DNA of 64,000 nt, taken from NCBI RefSeq assembly GCF_019458805.1, contig NZ_JAIBOA010000013.1:124001-188000 (forward strand), read 5' to 3'. Shown here piece after piece: positions 1 through 7,819 of this stretch (position 1 is its first letter; each line of letters opens with the position of its first letter). The translations under genes were made by a program, and so were the position numbers. This stretch comes from Actinomadura parmotrematis. GTDB taxonomy: Bacteria; Actinomycetota; Actinomycetes; Streptosporangiales; Streptosporangiaceae. The notes under the pieces are model-generated. The model saw only the letters and a program-made list of their open reading frames with translations, ran no database searches and was not told where the DNA came from.

Positions 1-909
1 GCCCTCGCCGACGCCCTGGACGGCCGCGAGCTCGTGCAGCTCATCCGCGTCGGCGCCGAGCTGCACGCCGTCACCGTCCACGACGGCCGCGTCCGGCGGC
101 GCGTCGCCGCCGATCACCCGGCGGCGGTCCGCGACGCCGCCCTGCTGCGGGCCGCGCACCGGCGGCTGCTGGACGGCCGGGACGCCGAGCGGTCCCGCGC
201 CGACCTGGACCGGACGGCCGCGCGCCTCGCCGGGCTCGTCCCCGGCGACCGCGAAGTGGTGATCGTCCCGACGGGCGCGCTGCACGGGCTGCCCTGGGCG
301 GCGCTGCCGTCCCTGGCGGGCCGCCCGTTCAGCCTCGCGCCGTCGGCCGCCGCCTGGCTGCGCGCCGCGCGGGCCGAGCCGGGGCGCGGCGGGACCGTCC
401 TCGTCGCCGGCCCGCACCTCGCCCACGCCGCCCGCGAGGTCCGCGCGCTGCACCGCCTGCATCCGGGCGCGCGCGTCCTCACCGGCCCGCACGCCCGGCC
501 CGAGGCCGTCCGCGACGCCCTGGACGGCGCCCGCCTCGCGCACCTGGCCGCCCACGGCGCGCACCGGCCGGGCAACCCGCTGTTCTCCCGCCTCACCCTC
601 GCCGGCGGCGCCCTCCTCGCCCACGACCTGGACGACCTGCGCGCGCCGCCGCACCGCGTGGTGCTGTCGGCCTGCGACGTCGGGCAGGGCGGGCCGGGCG
701 ACGCCGCCGCCGGCATGGCGGGCGCGCTCCTCGCGCTCGGCACCGCCACCGTGATCGCCAGCGCCGCGCCCGTCGCGGACGCCGACGTCCCCGCGTTCAT
801 GGGCGCCGTCCACCGGCGCCTCGCGGCGGGGGACGGCCCCGCCGCCGCGCTCGCCGCCGCCCTCCGCAGCCCCGGCACCCTCGGCTTCGCCGCGATGGGC
901 GCCGGGTGA
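1..909 (+). CDS. CHAT domain protein, 3' part (gene starts before the window)
   Basis: The reading frame is open from base 1, so the N-terminus lies outside the window; the first internal start is GTG at 34. The visible C-terminal region looks like a CHAT (caspase HetF-associated with TPRs) peptidase domain: a conserved beta-rich start, then LAHLAAHGAH with the likely catalytic His and VVLSACDVGQ with the likely catalytic Cys (about residues 174 and 214 counting from the GTG). CHAT proteins are clan CD cysteine peptidases, often fused to TPR or NTPase modules; any such module would lie upstream and cannot be seen. The downstream gene is convergent, 7 bp away. Confidence 0.8.
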   Translation, partial: ALADALDGRELVQLIRVGAELHAVTVHDGRVRRRVAADHPAAVRDAALLRAAHRRLLDGRDAERSRADLDRTAARLAGLVPGDREVVIVPTGALHGLPWAALPSLAGRPFSLAPSAAAWLRAARAEPGRGGTVLVAGPHLAHAAREVRALHRLHPGARVLTGPHARPEAVRDALDGARLAHLAAHGAHRPGNPLFSRLTLAGGALLAHDLDDLRAPPHRVVLSACDVGQGGPGDAAAGMAGALLALGTATVIASAAPVADADVPAFMGAVHRRLAAGDGPAAALAAALRSPGTLGFAAMGAG

Positions 910-916
910 GGACCCG

Positions 917-1747
917 TCAGTTCTCGCCGGTCGCGACCGGGTTGGACGGGTCGGCGACCCAGTTCGACCACGACCCCACGTACAGGGCCGCGGGCACGCC
1001 CGCGATGGTGAGCGCGAGGATCTCGTGCGCGGCCGTGACTCCCGAGCCGCAGTAGGCGCCGACGTCCAGCGCGTCGGTCGCGCCGAGCTTGGCGAACCGC
1101 TCGCGCAGCAGCTCGGGCGGCAGGAACCGGCCGTCGACGCCGACGTTGCCGGACGTCGGCGCGTTCACGGCGCCCGGGATGTGCCCGGCGACCGGGTCGA
1201 CCGGCTCGTTCTCGCCGCGGTAGCGCTCGGCGGCGCGGGCGTCCAGCAGCACCCCGTCCCCGGCGAGCGCGGCCGCGCCCGCCGCGTCCAGGACGGGCAG
1301 CCGCCCGGGGCGCGCGACGAAGTCGCCCGGCGCGGGCGCGGGCACGTCGGTGGTGACCTCGCGGCCGCCCTCGACCCAGCCGTGGTAGCCGCCGTCGAGG
1401 ACGCGGACCTGCTCGTGCCCGAAGTAGCGGAGCGTCCACCAGAGGCGGGCCGCCGCGGTCGAGTCCGCGTCGTCGTACACGATCACCTGGGCCGCGCCGG
1501 ACACCCCGGCGCGGCGCATCGCCGCCTCGAACGCCTCCGGCTCGGGCAGCGGGTGGCGGCCGGCGGGGCCGGGCGGGCCGGCGAGGTCGCGGTCCAGGTC
1601 GACGAAGACCGCGCCGGGCAGGTGCCCCTTGCGGTAGGACTCGGCGCCCGGCGGCCCGGCCAGGTGCCAGCGGACGTCCAGCAGGATCGGGGGCGGGTCC
1701 CGGCGCAGCAGGCGCTCCAGGGCGGGCGCGTCCACGAGTGGGTGCAC
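917..1747 (-). CDS. sulfurtransferase (two rhodanese domains, mercaptopyruvate type)
   Basis: Two tandem rhodanese domains: an inactive N-terminal one beginning PPPILLDVRWHL and a C-terminal one with the active-site loop CGSGVTA. That loop resembles 3-mercaptopyruvate sulfurtransferases more than thiosulfate rhodaneses (CRxGx). The expected reaction is sulfur transfer from mercaptopyruvate or thiosulfate to thiol acceptors in the cytoplasm. I chose the GTG at 1747 because family members begin a few residues before the first beta strand; an ATG at 1804 would add 19 residues and neither start has a clear ribosome binding site. It lies 68 bp after the phosphodiesterase gene, so it is probably the last gene of that operon. 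Confidence 0.85.
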   Translation of the reverse strand: MHPLVDAPALERLLRRDPPPILLDVRWHLAGPPGAESYRKGHLPGAVFVDLDRDLAGPPGPAGRHPLPEPEAFEAAMRRAGVSGAAQVIVYDDADSTAAARLWWTLRYFGHEQVRVLDGGYHGWVEGGREVTTDVPAPAPGDFVARPGRLPVLDAAGAAALAGDGVLLDARAAERYRGENEPVDPVAGHIPGAVNAPTSGNVGVDGRFLPPELLRERFAKLGATDALDVGAYCGSGVTAAHEILALTIAGVPAALYVGSWSNWVADPSNPVATGEN

Positions 1748-1815
1748 CCCGCCAGTCTGACCCGAGATGCCGCCGTGCGGGAGGGGCGTGCGCTCGTCGT
1801 TCATATCGACGCAGC

Positions 1816-2925
1816 TTACGTGCGGGCGGCCGTCAGCAGCGGGACCAGCAGCTCGGCCGGCACCAGCGACCCGTGCATGCCGACCATGGACTCCAGCCAC
1901 GGCTCGCGCTCGGACGCCACCAGCGCGAGGCCGGTGAAGGGGACGGCGACCACGTCGCCGATCCGCTCGGCCATGCCGGGACCGACCGTCCCGAACCAGC
2001 CCGCCGCGATCGCCTCGTCCCGCCCCGCGACCCAGCAGCGGTCGCCGAGGACCTCACGCCAGGCGTCCAGCAGGTCGGCGGCGGCGCCGCCGGCGGCGTA
2101 GGCGTAGCGGGCGCGGGCGTCGCCGCCGAGCAGCGCCAGGCCCGCGGTGAGGGCGGGCGTGGCGTCCACGTCGAGGCGCTCGTCGGGGTCGACCATGCCG
2201 TGGTCGGCGGTGACGTGCAGGGCCGCGCCGTCCGGCAGGGCGGCGGCGAGGCGCTCGGCGAGCAGGTCGACGAACCGCAGCTGCTCGCGCCAGGATTCCG
2301 AGCCGCACCCGAACCGGTGGCCGGTGGAGTCCAGGTCGGAGTGGTAGACGGTGACGAACGCCCGGTCGCCCTCGCGCAGCGCCGTCCGGGCGCGCCCGAC
2401 GAGCTGGCCGAGGCCGACCGCGCCGAGGTAGTCGGCGCCGCGCGCGGTCGCGACGGTGAGGCTGCTGCGGCGGAACGCGGGCGAGCCGATGTAGGCGGTG
2501 CGGACGCCGTCGGCGGCGGCGCGCTCGTAGACGGTGGGGACGGGCTGGAACTCCATGGGCTCGACCTGCCCGTCCCAGCGCAGGCAGTTGAGCAGCCGGC
2601 CGGTGCCCGGGACCGCGACCTGCACGCCCAGCAGGCCGTGCTCGCCGGGCGTCGCGGCGGTGCCGAGCGAGCCGAGGCTCGTGACGGTGGTCGACGGGAA
2701 GCCCGCCGTGAGCGGCCCGCCGGGCAGCGACGCCAGGAACGGCGCCTCCTCGGGGTGGGCGCGCAGCAGCTCCCAGCCGAGCCCGTCCACGATCAGCACG
2801 CAGGCGCGCGGCAGCTCCGGCAGGTCCAGGACGGCCGCCGCGCCGGGCACGCCGAGCGAGGCCAGCACCGAGCCGGCCAGATCGGCGAGGGCGCCGGCCC
2901 CGTAGCGCGGGACCGGCGCGCTCAC
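1816..2925 (-). CDS. alkaline phosphatase superfamily nucleotide pyrophosphatase/phosphodiesterase
   Basis: A 369-residue protein with the signature of the nucleotide pyrophosphatase/phosphodiesterase branch of the alkaline phosphatase superfamily: ACVLIVDGLGW (metal Asp), FPSTTVTSL (Thr nucleophile region), HSDLDSTGH and TADHGMVD (metal-binding Asp/His). It should hydrolyse phosphodiester or pyrophosphate bonds; the substrate is unknown. No signal peptide is seen. The GTG start overlaps the TGA of the DUF5998 gene by 4 bp (GTGA), indicating translational coupling. This phosphodiesterase/DUF5998 pairing recurs in actinobacteria. Confidence 0.88.
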   Translation of the reverse strand: MSAPVPRYGAGALADLAGSVLASLGVPGAAAVLDLPELPRACVLIVDGLGWELLRAHPEEAPFLASLPGGPLTAGFPSTTVTSLGSLGTAATPGEHGLLGVQVAVPGTGRLLNCLRWDGQVEPMEFQPVPTVYERAAADGVRTAYIGSPAFRRSSLTVATARGADYLGAVGLGQLVGRARTALREGDRAFVTVYHSDLDSTGHRFGCGSESWREQLRFVDLLAERLAAALPDGAALHVTADHGMVDPDERLDVDATPALTAGLALLGGDARARYAYAAGGAAADLLDAWREVLGDRCWVAGRDEAIAAGWFGTVGPGMAERIGDVVAVPFTGLALVASEREPWLESMVGMHGSLVPAELLVPLLTAART

Positions 2926-3503
2926 CGGGCGGTCGCCGCCGACAGCGCCTCGGCGAACACCAGGACGTGCGCGACGGCGTCGGCTCCGTCGGCGGCCTCG
3001 CTGACCCGCAGGGACAGGTCGTCGGCGGTCACGCTGCCGGTGTAGCCGTGGTCGGCCTCGCAGTTCTCGTCGCCGCAGGTGGCGGGCTCCAGGTCGATGT
3101 GCGCGATCGCGCCCCAGCCGATGGTGAGGACGACCTCGGTCGGCGCGACGCCCGGCACGTAGGACGCCGGGTCGGGGACGACCCGGGTCACCGCGACCGA
3201 CTGGACGCGGTCCAGCTTGACGGCCTCGGTGGTGGTGGAGGCGTGCGGCTGCGCCATCCCCTCCCCCGGCGGGTGCTCGTCGGTGTGGCACACCAGCAGC
3301 CGGGTCGGCGACAGCACGAGCACCGTGACGTGCCTGCGGACCTCCATCGCGGGGTCGAAGGCGGCCTCGTGGTGGACCACGAAGGCGTTCACGCGCTCCT
3401 CGCCTATCGCGGACTCGACCGCGTCCGCGACCAGTGCCGGGTAGTAACCGCTGCGCTCGATCGCCGTGCGCAACCCGTGAGCCGTCGCTCGGGTTTCCCT
3501 CAT
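2922..3503 (-). CDS. DUF5998 family protein
   Basis: A 193-residue soluble protein matching the actinobacterial DUF5998 family in length and in conserved stretches (SGYYPALVADAVESA, FVVHHEAAFD, LLVCHTDEHP, and the near-C-terminal CGDENCEADHGYTG). Function is unknown. The paired Cys and the His/Asp cluster near residues 148-158 could bind a metal, but that is only a guess. The start is ATG at 3503; upward extension would only translate the antisense of the proline-rich gene. It is the first gene of a minus-strand operon with the phosphodiesterase and probably the sulfurtransferase. Confidence 0.87.
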   Translation of the reverse strand: MRETRATAHGLRTAIERSGYYPALVADAVESAIGEERVNAFVVHHEAAFDPAMEVRRHVTVLVLSPTRLLVCHTDEHPPGEGMAQPHASTTTEAVKLDRVQSVAVTRVVPDPASYVPGVAPTEVVLTIGWGAIAHIDLEPATCGDENCEADHGYTGSVTADDLSLRVSEAADGADAVAHVLVFAEALSAATAR

Positions 3504-3591
3504 GGCCCCATCCTGCCCTGTCCGGGGCGGCCTCCGCACACGCGGCCCGCGAACACGGTCATAACGTCGCGCCGCGGGTAGGGGTGGGGGC

Positions 3592-3801
3592 ATGGACGAC
3601 ACAGATCCGCTCCCGCCCGATCCGGGGCCGGTCACGCCGCCGGGCCCGTCGCCCGAGCCGCCGCGCCCGCCCGTCCCGCCGGGACCGGGCCCGCAGCCGC
3701 CCAGCCCGCAGCCGCCCGGCCCGTCACCGGTGCCGCCGGGCCCCGCGCCCGACCCCATCCCGCCGGTCCCGGTCGAGCCCGCCCCCGGCCCACCGAGCTG
3801 A
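3592..3801 (+). CDS. small proline-rich hypothetical protein
   Basis: A 69-residue open frame that is about half proline, with PPGP and PSPQPPGPSP-like runs, a few acidic residues and no Cys, Trp or Tyr. A G-rich stretch just before the ATG (about 3574-3590) could serve as ribosome binding site. It diverges from DUF5998 and ends directly at the left arm of a long palindrome. No homology is recognised. In DNA this GC-rich, proline codons (CCG/CCC) arise by chance, so it may not be translated. Confidence 0.4.
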   Translation: MDDTDPLPPDPGPVTPPGPSPEPPRPPVPPGPGPQPPSPQPPGPSPVPPGPAPDPIPPVPVEPAPGPPS

Positions 3802-3899
3802 CCACCCGGTCACCGACCGTCGAGATGCGGCGTGTTGGGCATTTGGCACGTTCCAACAGCCCAACACGCCGCATCTCGACGGGGAGTGACCGGGTGGTC
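3800..3899. repeat. dispersed palindromic element, copy 1 (also terminator-like)
   Basis: The left arm (3800-3840) and right arm (3859-3899) are inverted copies matching at 38 of 41 positions, with an 18-base spacer that contains TTGG...CCAA. The conserved inner core is GAGATGCGGCGTGTTG. It lies exactly between two convergent 3' ends (the proline-rich frame and the GNAT fusion), where it could end transcription from both sides, although it lacks a T-run. A second copy with the same core and outer ends is at 41582-41685, so this is a repeat family rather than a unique hairpin. Confidence 0.85.
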
Positions 3900-3903
3900 G
3901 GGG

Positions 3904-6348
3904 TCAGCGGAGGCGGCGGGGGGCGTACTCGGGGCGGGGGCCGAGAGGGCGCTGCAGGCGCAGCGCCGCCCGCCGGACGGTGGCGCCCGCGGCGTCCACC
4001 GCGACGGGGTTCAGCTCCAGCCGCGCGACCTCCGGCAGGTCGTGGCCGAGGCGGGAGACGCGCAGCAGCAGGTCCTCCAGCGCCGCGACGTCCACCGGCT
4101 CGGTCCCGCGGTGGCCGAGCAGCAGCGGGGCGGTGCGGACGGCCCGCACCGTCCCGGCGGCCTCCACGTCCGTCAGCGGCGCGAGCCGGTAGGCGCGGTC
4201 GTCCAGCAGGGCGGCGGTCTCGCTCGCCAGGCCGAAGGACACGACCGCGCCGAACGAGGCGTCCTCGCTGGTCACCACGCGCACCGCGACGCCGCCGCCG
4301 TCCCGGTCGGCGACCGGAACGCCGTAGCAGGCCAGCAGCTCGGCGGCCTGCTCCGGCGTCGCGGTGACGGGGCCGGTCCCGTCGCCGAGCCACTCCTCGA
4401 CGAGCGCGCGCGCCCGCGCGCGGTCGGCGCCGACCTCGGGCAGCCGGCCCGGCGGGCGGCGCCGCCACTGCGCGTAGCGGGTGACGTAGGCCAGGGCGCG
4501 GACGGCGTCCTCGGGCGCGGGGTAGGACGGCACCGAGCCCTCCCCCGGCATCCCGTCGGGGCCGGCGACCCGCAGCTCGGCCGGCATGCCCTTGGCGCCG
4601 AGGTAGGTCGCCACGATCGGCTTGTCGCTCGCGGCGGCCAGCCGCAGGATCCGCTCGGGGACGCTGACGTCGAAGCCGCCGATCGTCGGCGGGGTGAACA
4701 GGGCGACGACCGAGTCCACCGCCTCGTCGGCGAGCGCGGCGGCGAGCGCGTCCTCGTACTCGGCGGCGGTCGCGAGCGGCCCGAGGTTCACCGGCGGGTT
4801 CACGTGCAGGCCCTGCGCGGTCGCGGCGTCCTCGGCGAGCAGGCCGAGCGAGTCGGAGTTGTCGATGATCGCGACGCGGTCGCCGGCCGGCAGCGGCTGG
4901 TAGGCCAGCAGCTGGGCCACGTCGAACAGCTCCGACAGGTCCTCGACGCGGATCACCCCGGCCTGCTCCAGCAGCGCGCTGACCGCGTGGTCGGGCAGGC
5001 TGAGCGCCGTCGCGGCGTGGCCGAGCGGGACGCCCTGGGTGCTGCGGCCGCTCTTGACCACGACGAGCGGCTTGCTGCGCGACAGCCGCCGCGCGAGGCG
5101 GGTGAACTTGCGCGGGTTGCCGAGCGACTCCAGGTAGAGCAGGACGGCCTTGGTGGCGGGGTCCTCCTCCCAGTACTGCATGAGGTCGTTGCCGGACACG
5201 TCGGCGCGGTTGCCCGCCGACACGAACGTCGACAGGCCGAGGCCCCGCTCGGCGGTGCGCTGCAGGATCGCGATGCCGAGCGCGCCCGACTGCGAGAAGA
5301 ACCCGACCGGGCCGCGGCCCGGCATCGTCGGGGCGAGGGTGGCGTTCAGCCGCACCTCGGGGTCGGTGTTGGCGACGCCGAGGCAGTTGGGGCCGACGAC
5401 GCGCATCCCGTAGGCGCGGGCGAGCCGGACCAGCTCCTCCTGCCGCGCCTGGCCCTCCGGGCCGGTCTCCCCGAACCCCGACGACACCACGATCAGCCCC
5501 CGCACGCCCTTGGCGGCGCACTGCTCCACGACCTCGTGGACGGCGCCCGCGCGGACGGCGACGACCGCCAGGTCCACGTCGTCGGGGATGTCGAGGATCG
5601 AGGCGTACGCGCGGACGCCCGCGACCGCCTTCGCCTCGGGGTGCACCGGATAGACGGGGCCGGTGAAGTCGCCGCCGAGCAGGTTGCGCAGGACCGTCTG
5701 GCCGACGCTGTGCTCGGCCCGGCTCGCGCCGATCACCGCGACGGAGGCGGGGAACAGGAGCCGCTGGATCGAGCGGGACTCGGCGCGGTGCTCGCGGGCC
5801 GCCATGACCTCCACGGACGTCTCGGTCGGCTCCAGGTCGAGGACGAGCTCGATGACGCCGTCCTCGAAGCGCTGCTCGGCGCGGTAGCCGGCCTCCCGGA
5901 ACACCCGCGTCATCCGCCGGTTGTCGGGCAGCACGCTCGCCACGAACCGCTGGAGGCCGCGCTCGCGGGCGGCGGCGGCGATGTGCTCCAGCAGGACGGG
6001 CCCGACGCCGCGGCCCTGGTGGGCGTCCTCGACCAGGAACGCGACCTCGGCGGTCCCGGGCCGCTTCGGGAGCCGGTCGTAGCGCACCACCGCGATCATC
6101 TCCTCGCCGACGGTGGCGATGAGCGCCACCCGCCGGTCGTAGTCGACGGTGGTGAAGTGGGCGATCTCACGCTCGCTCAGCGTCGGGCGCGGCGAGAAGA
6201 ACCGGTAGTAGATCGTCTCGGCGGACAGCCGGGCGTAGAACACCCGCAGCAGCTCGGCGTCCGCGGGCCGGATCGGGCGCAGGTGGGCGGTGCCGCCGTC
6301 GGTGAGGACGACGTCGGCCTCCCACTGGTCCGGATAACCCTCGGTCAC
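3904..6348 (-). CDS. GNAT acetyltransferase fused to ADP-forming acyl-CoA synthetase-like domains (Pat-like)
   Basis: An 814-residue fusion. Residues about 15-180 are a GNAT domain (LRPIRPADAELL, acetyl-CoA loop DAHQGRGVGPVLL). From about 200 a CoA-binding/succinyl-CoA-synthetase-like region follows (SVAVIGASRAEHSVGQ, GPNCLGV, FFSQSGALGIAIL), then an ATP-grasp-like C-terminus. This GNAT-first order matches the actinobacterial protein lysine acetyltransferases related to Streptomyces PatA, which acetylate acetyl-CoA synthetase; the synthetase-like part is usually regulatory. Alternatively it could be an active NDP-forming ligase. The GTG start has GGGTAG upstream, within the 6349-6362 palindrome. 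Confidence 0.85.
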   Translation of the reverse strand: MTEGYPDQWEADVVLTDGGTAHLRPIRPADAELLRVFYARLSAETIYYRFFSPRPTLSEREIAHFTTVDYDRRVALIATVGEEMIAVVRYDRLPKRPGTAEVAFLVEDAHQGRGVGPVLLEHIAAAARERGLQRFVASVLPDNRRMTRVFREAGYRAEQRFEDGVIELVLDLEPTETSVEVMAAREHRAESRSIQRLLFPASVAVIGASRAEHSVGQTVLRNLLGGDFTGPVYPVHPEAKAVAGVRAYASILDIPDDVDLAVVAVRAGAVHEVVEQCAAKGVRGLIVVSSGFGETGPEGQARQEELVRLARAYGMRVVGPNCLGVANTDPEVRLNATLAPTMPGRGPVGFFSQSGALGIAILQRTAERGLGLSTFVSAGNRADVSGNDLMQYWEEDPATKAVLLYLESLGNPRKFTRLARRLSRSKPLVVVKSGRSTQGVPLGHAATALSLPDHAVSALLEQAGVIRVEDLSELFDVAQLLAYQPLPAGDRVAIIDNSDSLGLLAEDAATAQGLHVNPPVNLGPLATAAEYEDALAAALADEAVDSVVALFTPPTIGGFDVSVPERILRLAAASDKPIVATYLGAKGMPAELRVAGPDGMPGEGSVPSYPAPEDAVRALAYVTRYAQWRRRPPGRLPEVGADRARARALVEEWLGDGTGPVTATPEQAAELLACYGVPVADRDGGGVAVRVVTSEDASFGAVVSFGLASETAALLDDRAYRLAPLTDVEAAGTVRAVRTAPLLLGHRGTEPVDVAALEDLLLRVSRLGHDLPEVARLELNPVAVDAAGATVRRAALRLQRPLGPRPEYAPRRLR

Positions 6349-6362
6349 CTACCCGAGGGTAG
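6349..6362. promoter_or_regulatory. perfect inverted repeat CTACCC-GA-GGGTAG at the gene start
   Basis: CTACCC GA GGGTAG abuts the GTG start of the GNAT fusion gene. It could be an operator or an mRNA structure that masks the ribosome binding site, because GGGTAG is also the best available Shine-Dalgarno-like sequence. The role is inferred. Confidence 0.35.
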
Positions 6363-6461
6363 GGCACGCCGCCGGGCGGCCCGGACGCGGGAGGAGATCG
6401 GGAAAAGGGCGGCCTTCCGCGGTTTCGCTGCGCGTTCGAGACCTCTTCGAGGGTCAAGAGC

Positions 6462-6470
6462 TGTTACCTT
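6462..6470 (+). promoter_or_regulatory. putative extended -10 element TGTTACCTT upstream of the PfkB kinase
   Basis: TGTTACCTT fits TGN-TANNNT, an extended -10 box, 58 bases before the chosen ATG. No good -35 is present at 17-18 bp. The octamer GTTACCTT recurs upstream of recQ (10041-10048) and of the membrane gene at 32195. Confidence 0.35.
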
Positions 6471-6528
6471 CGGTCTTACGCCCAGTATGCCGCTCACGCG
6501 GGCCGTGTTGATCGAGGTGATGACTCCC

Positions 6529-7455
6529 ATGACGCGCGTGGTCGTGGTCGGCGACTTGATGACCGACACCGTGGCTCGTGCCGCGTTCCCCCTCGCCAAG
6601 GGAAGCGACACCCCGGCCGCCGTGTCGTCCCACGGGGGCGGCTCGGGTGCCAACGTCGCCTCCTGGCTCGCCCTGAACGGCGTCGACGTCGCGTTCGTCG
6701 GCCGCCGCGGCTCCGACATCGCGGGCCGCAACCGCGACATGGAGCTCATGGGGTACGGCGTCGACGCCCGCCTGGTGATGGACTCCGAGCGCCCCACCGG
6801 CACCTGCGTGGTGCTGGTCACCCACAAGGGCGACCGCACGATGCTGTCGGACCCCGGCGCCAACGCCGCGCTGCTGATCGAGGACATCGACCGCTGCCGG
6901 GACCTGTTCCACCAGGGCGTCCACCTGCACCTGTCGGGCTACTCGCTGATCAACGAGGGGTCGCGCAAGGCCGCCATCCACACCCTGGACCTGGCCCGCA
7001 AGGCGCAGATGTCCATCTCGGTGGACGGCGGCTCGTCGTCGCCGCTGAAGCGGATGGGCGCCGAGCCGTTCCTGGAGTGGACCCAGGGCGCCCGGCTGCT
7101 CGTCCTGAACGCCGCCGAGGCCGAGGTGCTGACCGGCCGCGAGCAGCCCGACCAGGCCGCCAAGGTGCTGACCGCCTGGTACCCCCAGGTCGTGATCAAG
7201 TGCGGTGCCGACGGCGCCCTCTGGTACACCAACGGCCGCCCCGAGCCGATCGCGGTCCCCGCCGAGCCCGTCGACAAGATCGTCGACGGGACGGGCGCGG
7301 GCGACGCGTTCGTCGCCGGGTTCCTGCCGGTCTGGCTGGACGGCAAGCCCCCGGCGGAGGCCCTCACGGCCGGCTGCCAGCTCGCCGTCCAGGCCCTCCA
7401 GCACCTGGGCGCCCGCCCGTCCCTCGACGTGATGGACAACCCCATCAAGAACTGA
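6529..7455 (+). CDS. PfkB family carbohydrate kinase
   Basis: A 308-residue ribokinase/PfkB-family sugar kinase. It has the N-terminal SGGNA-like motif GGGSGANVASWLALNG, and near the C-terminus DGTGAGDAFVAGF with the anion hole and catalytic Asp. It should phosphorylate a sugar or nucleoside with ATP; the substrate cannot be read from sequence. Two in-frame ATGs (6520, 6529) are possible; GAGG at 6514-6517 is too close to the first and 11 bases before the second, so 6529 was chosen. It is a single gene facing away from the GNAT fusion across a 180-bp gap. Confidence 0.88.
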   Translation: MTRVVVVGDLMTDTVARAAFPLAKGSDTPAAVSSHGGGSGANVASWLALNGVDVAFVGRRGSDIAGRNRDMELMGYGVDARLVMDSERPTGTCVVLVTHKGDRTMLSDPGANAALLIEDIDRCRDLFHQGVHLHLSGYSLINEGSRKAAIHTLDLARKAQMSISVDGGSSSPLKRMGAEPFLEWTQGARLLVLNAAEAEVLTGREQPDQAAKVLTAWYPQVVIKCGADGALWYTNGRPEPIAVPAEPVDKIVDGTGAGDAFVAGFLPVWLDGKPPAEALTAGCQLAVQALQHLGARPSLDVMDNPIKN

Positions 7456-7503
7456 CGCCCCGCCGGGCCGCGCCGCCGAACCGCCCCGCACCGGGCGGCC
7501 CGG

Positions 7504-7599
7504 TCACCTGCTGAGCAGCAGGTACAGCACGACGGTCACGACGACGCTGGCGGCGAGCGAGGCCAGGCACCCGAGCCGGCTCGAAAAGAAGAAGAACAT
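7504..7599 (-). CDS. 31-residue membrane protein (MFFFF-type small protein)
   Basis: A short frame encodes 31 residues starting MFFFFSSRLGCLASLAAS, followed by a hydrophobic stretch VVVTVVLYLLL and a final Ser-Arg: one transmembrane helix. The poly-Phe start followed by RLGCL resembles tiny conserved membrane proteins I recall from other actinobacteria, so it is likely real despite its size. Function is unknown. It is antisense to nothing annotated and sits between convergent pfkB and upstream recQ. Confidence 0.6.
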   Translation of the reverse strand: MFFFFSSRLGCLASLAASVVVTVVLYLLLSR

Positions 7600-7731
7600 G
7601 CCGGCCGCCTACCCCCCACCCCCCGATCATGCATCCCCGCGCGGTTCGCGTGCGGCGCGCACGGTGACGTGCCCGCCCTCGGACCCGATCGAGCCGCCCG
7701 GACCGCGGCGCCCGGTCCGCCCGCTCGTACC

Positions 7732-7762
7732 GCCCCGCGTAGGCCCCGCGTAGGCCCCGCGC
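7732..7762. repeat. 11-bp tandem repeat, about 2.8 copies
   Basis: The unit GCCCCGCGTAG occurs at 7732 and 7743, and its first eight bases again at 7754. It lies in the 220-bp intergenic stretch 7600-7819, which otherwise shows no gene or clear structure. Confidence 0.6.
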
Positions 7763-7819
7763 TCCGAACGCCGCGCCGGGGCGGGCGCCCCGTCCGGCCG
7801 TGCCCCCGGCCGTCCCCGG

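Noticed and set aside
3832..6528. Very long plus-strand open frame running antisense across the GNAT fusion gene into the PfkB gene
   Set aside because: It is a high-GC shadow frame; its translation is rich in Arg/Gly/Val/His without domains, while the minus frame has clear GNAT and CoA-binding motifs.
7506..7523. Palindrome ACCTGCTG-AG-CAGCAGGT as a terminator
   Set aside because: It lies in the last codons of the 31-residue gene; could act as a terminator but coding constraint explains it as well, so it was not listed.
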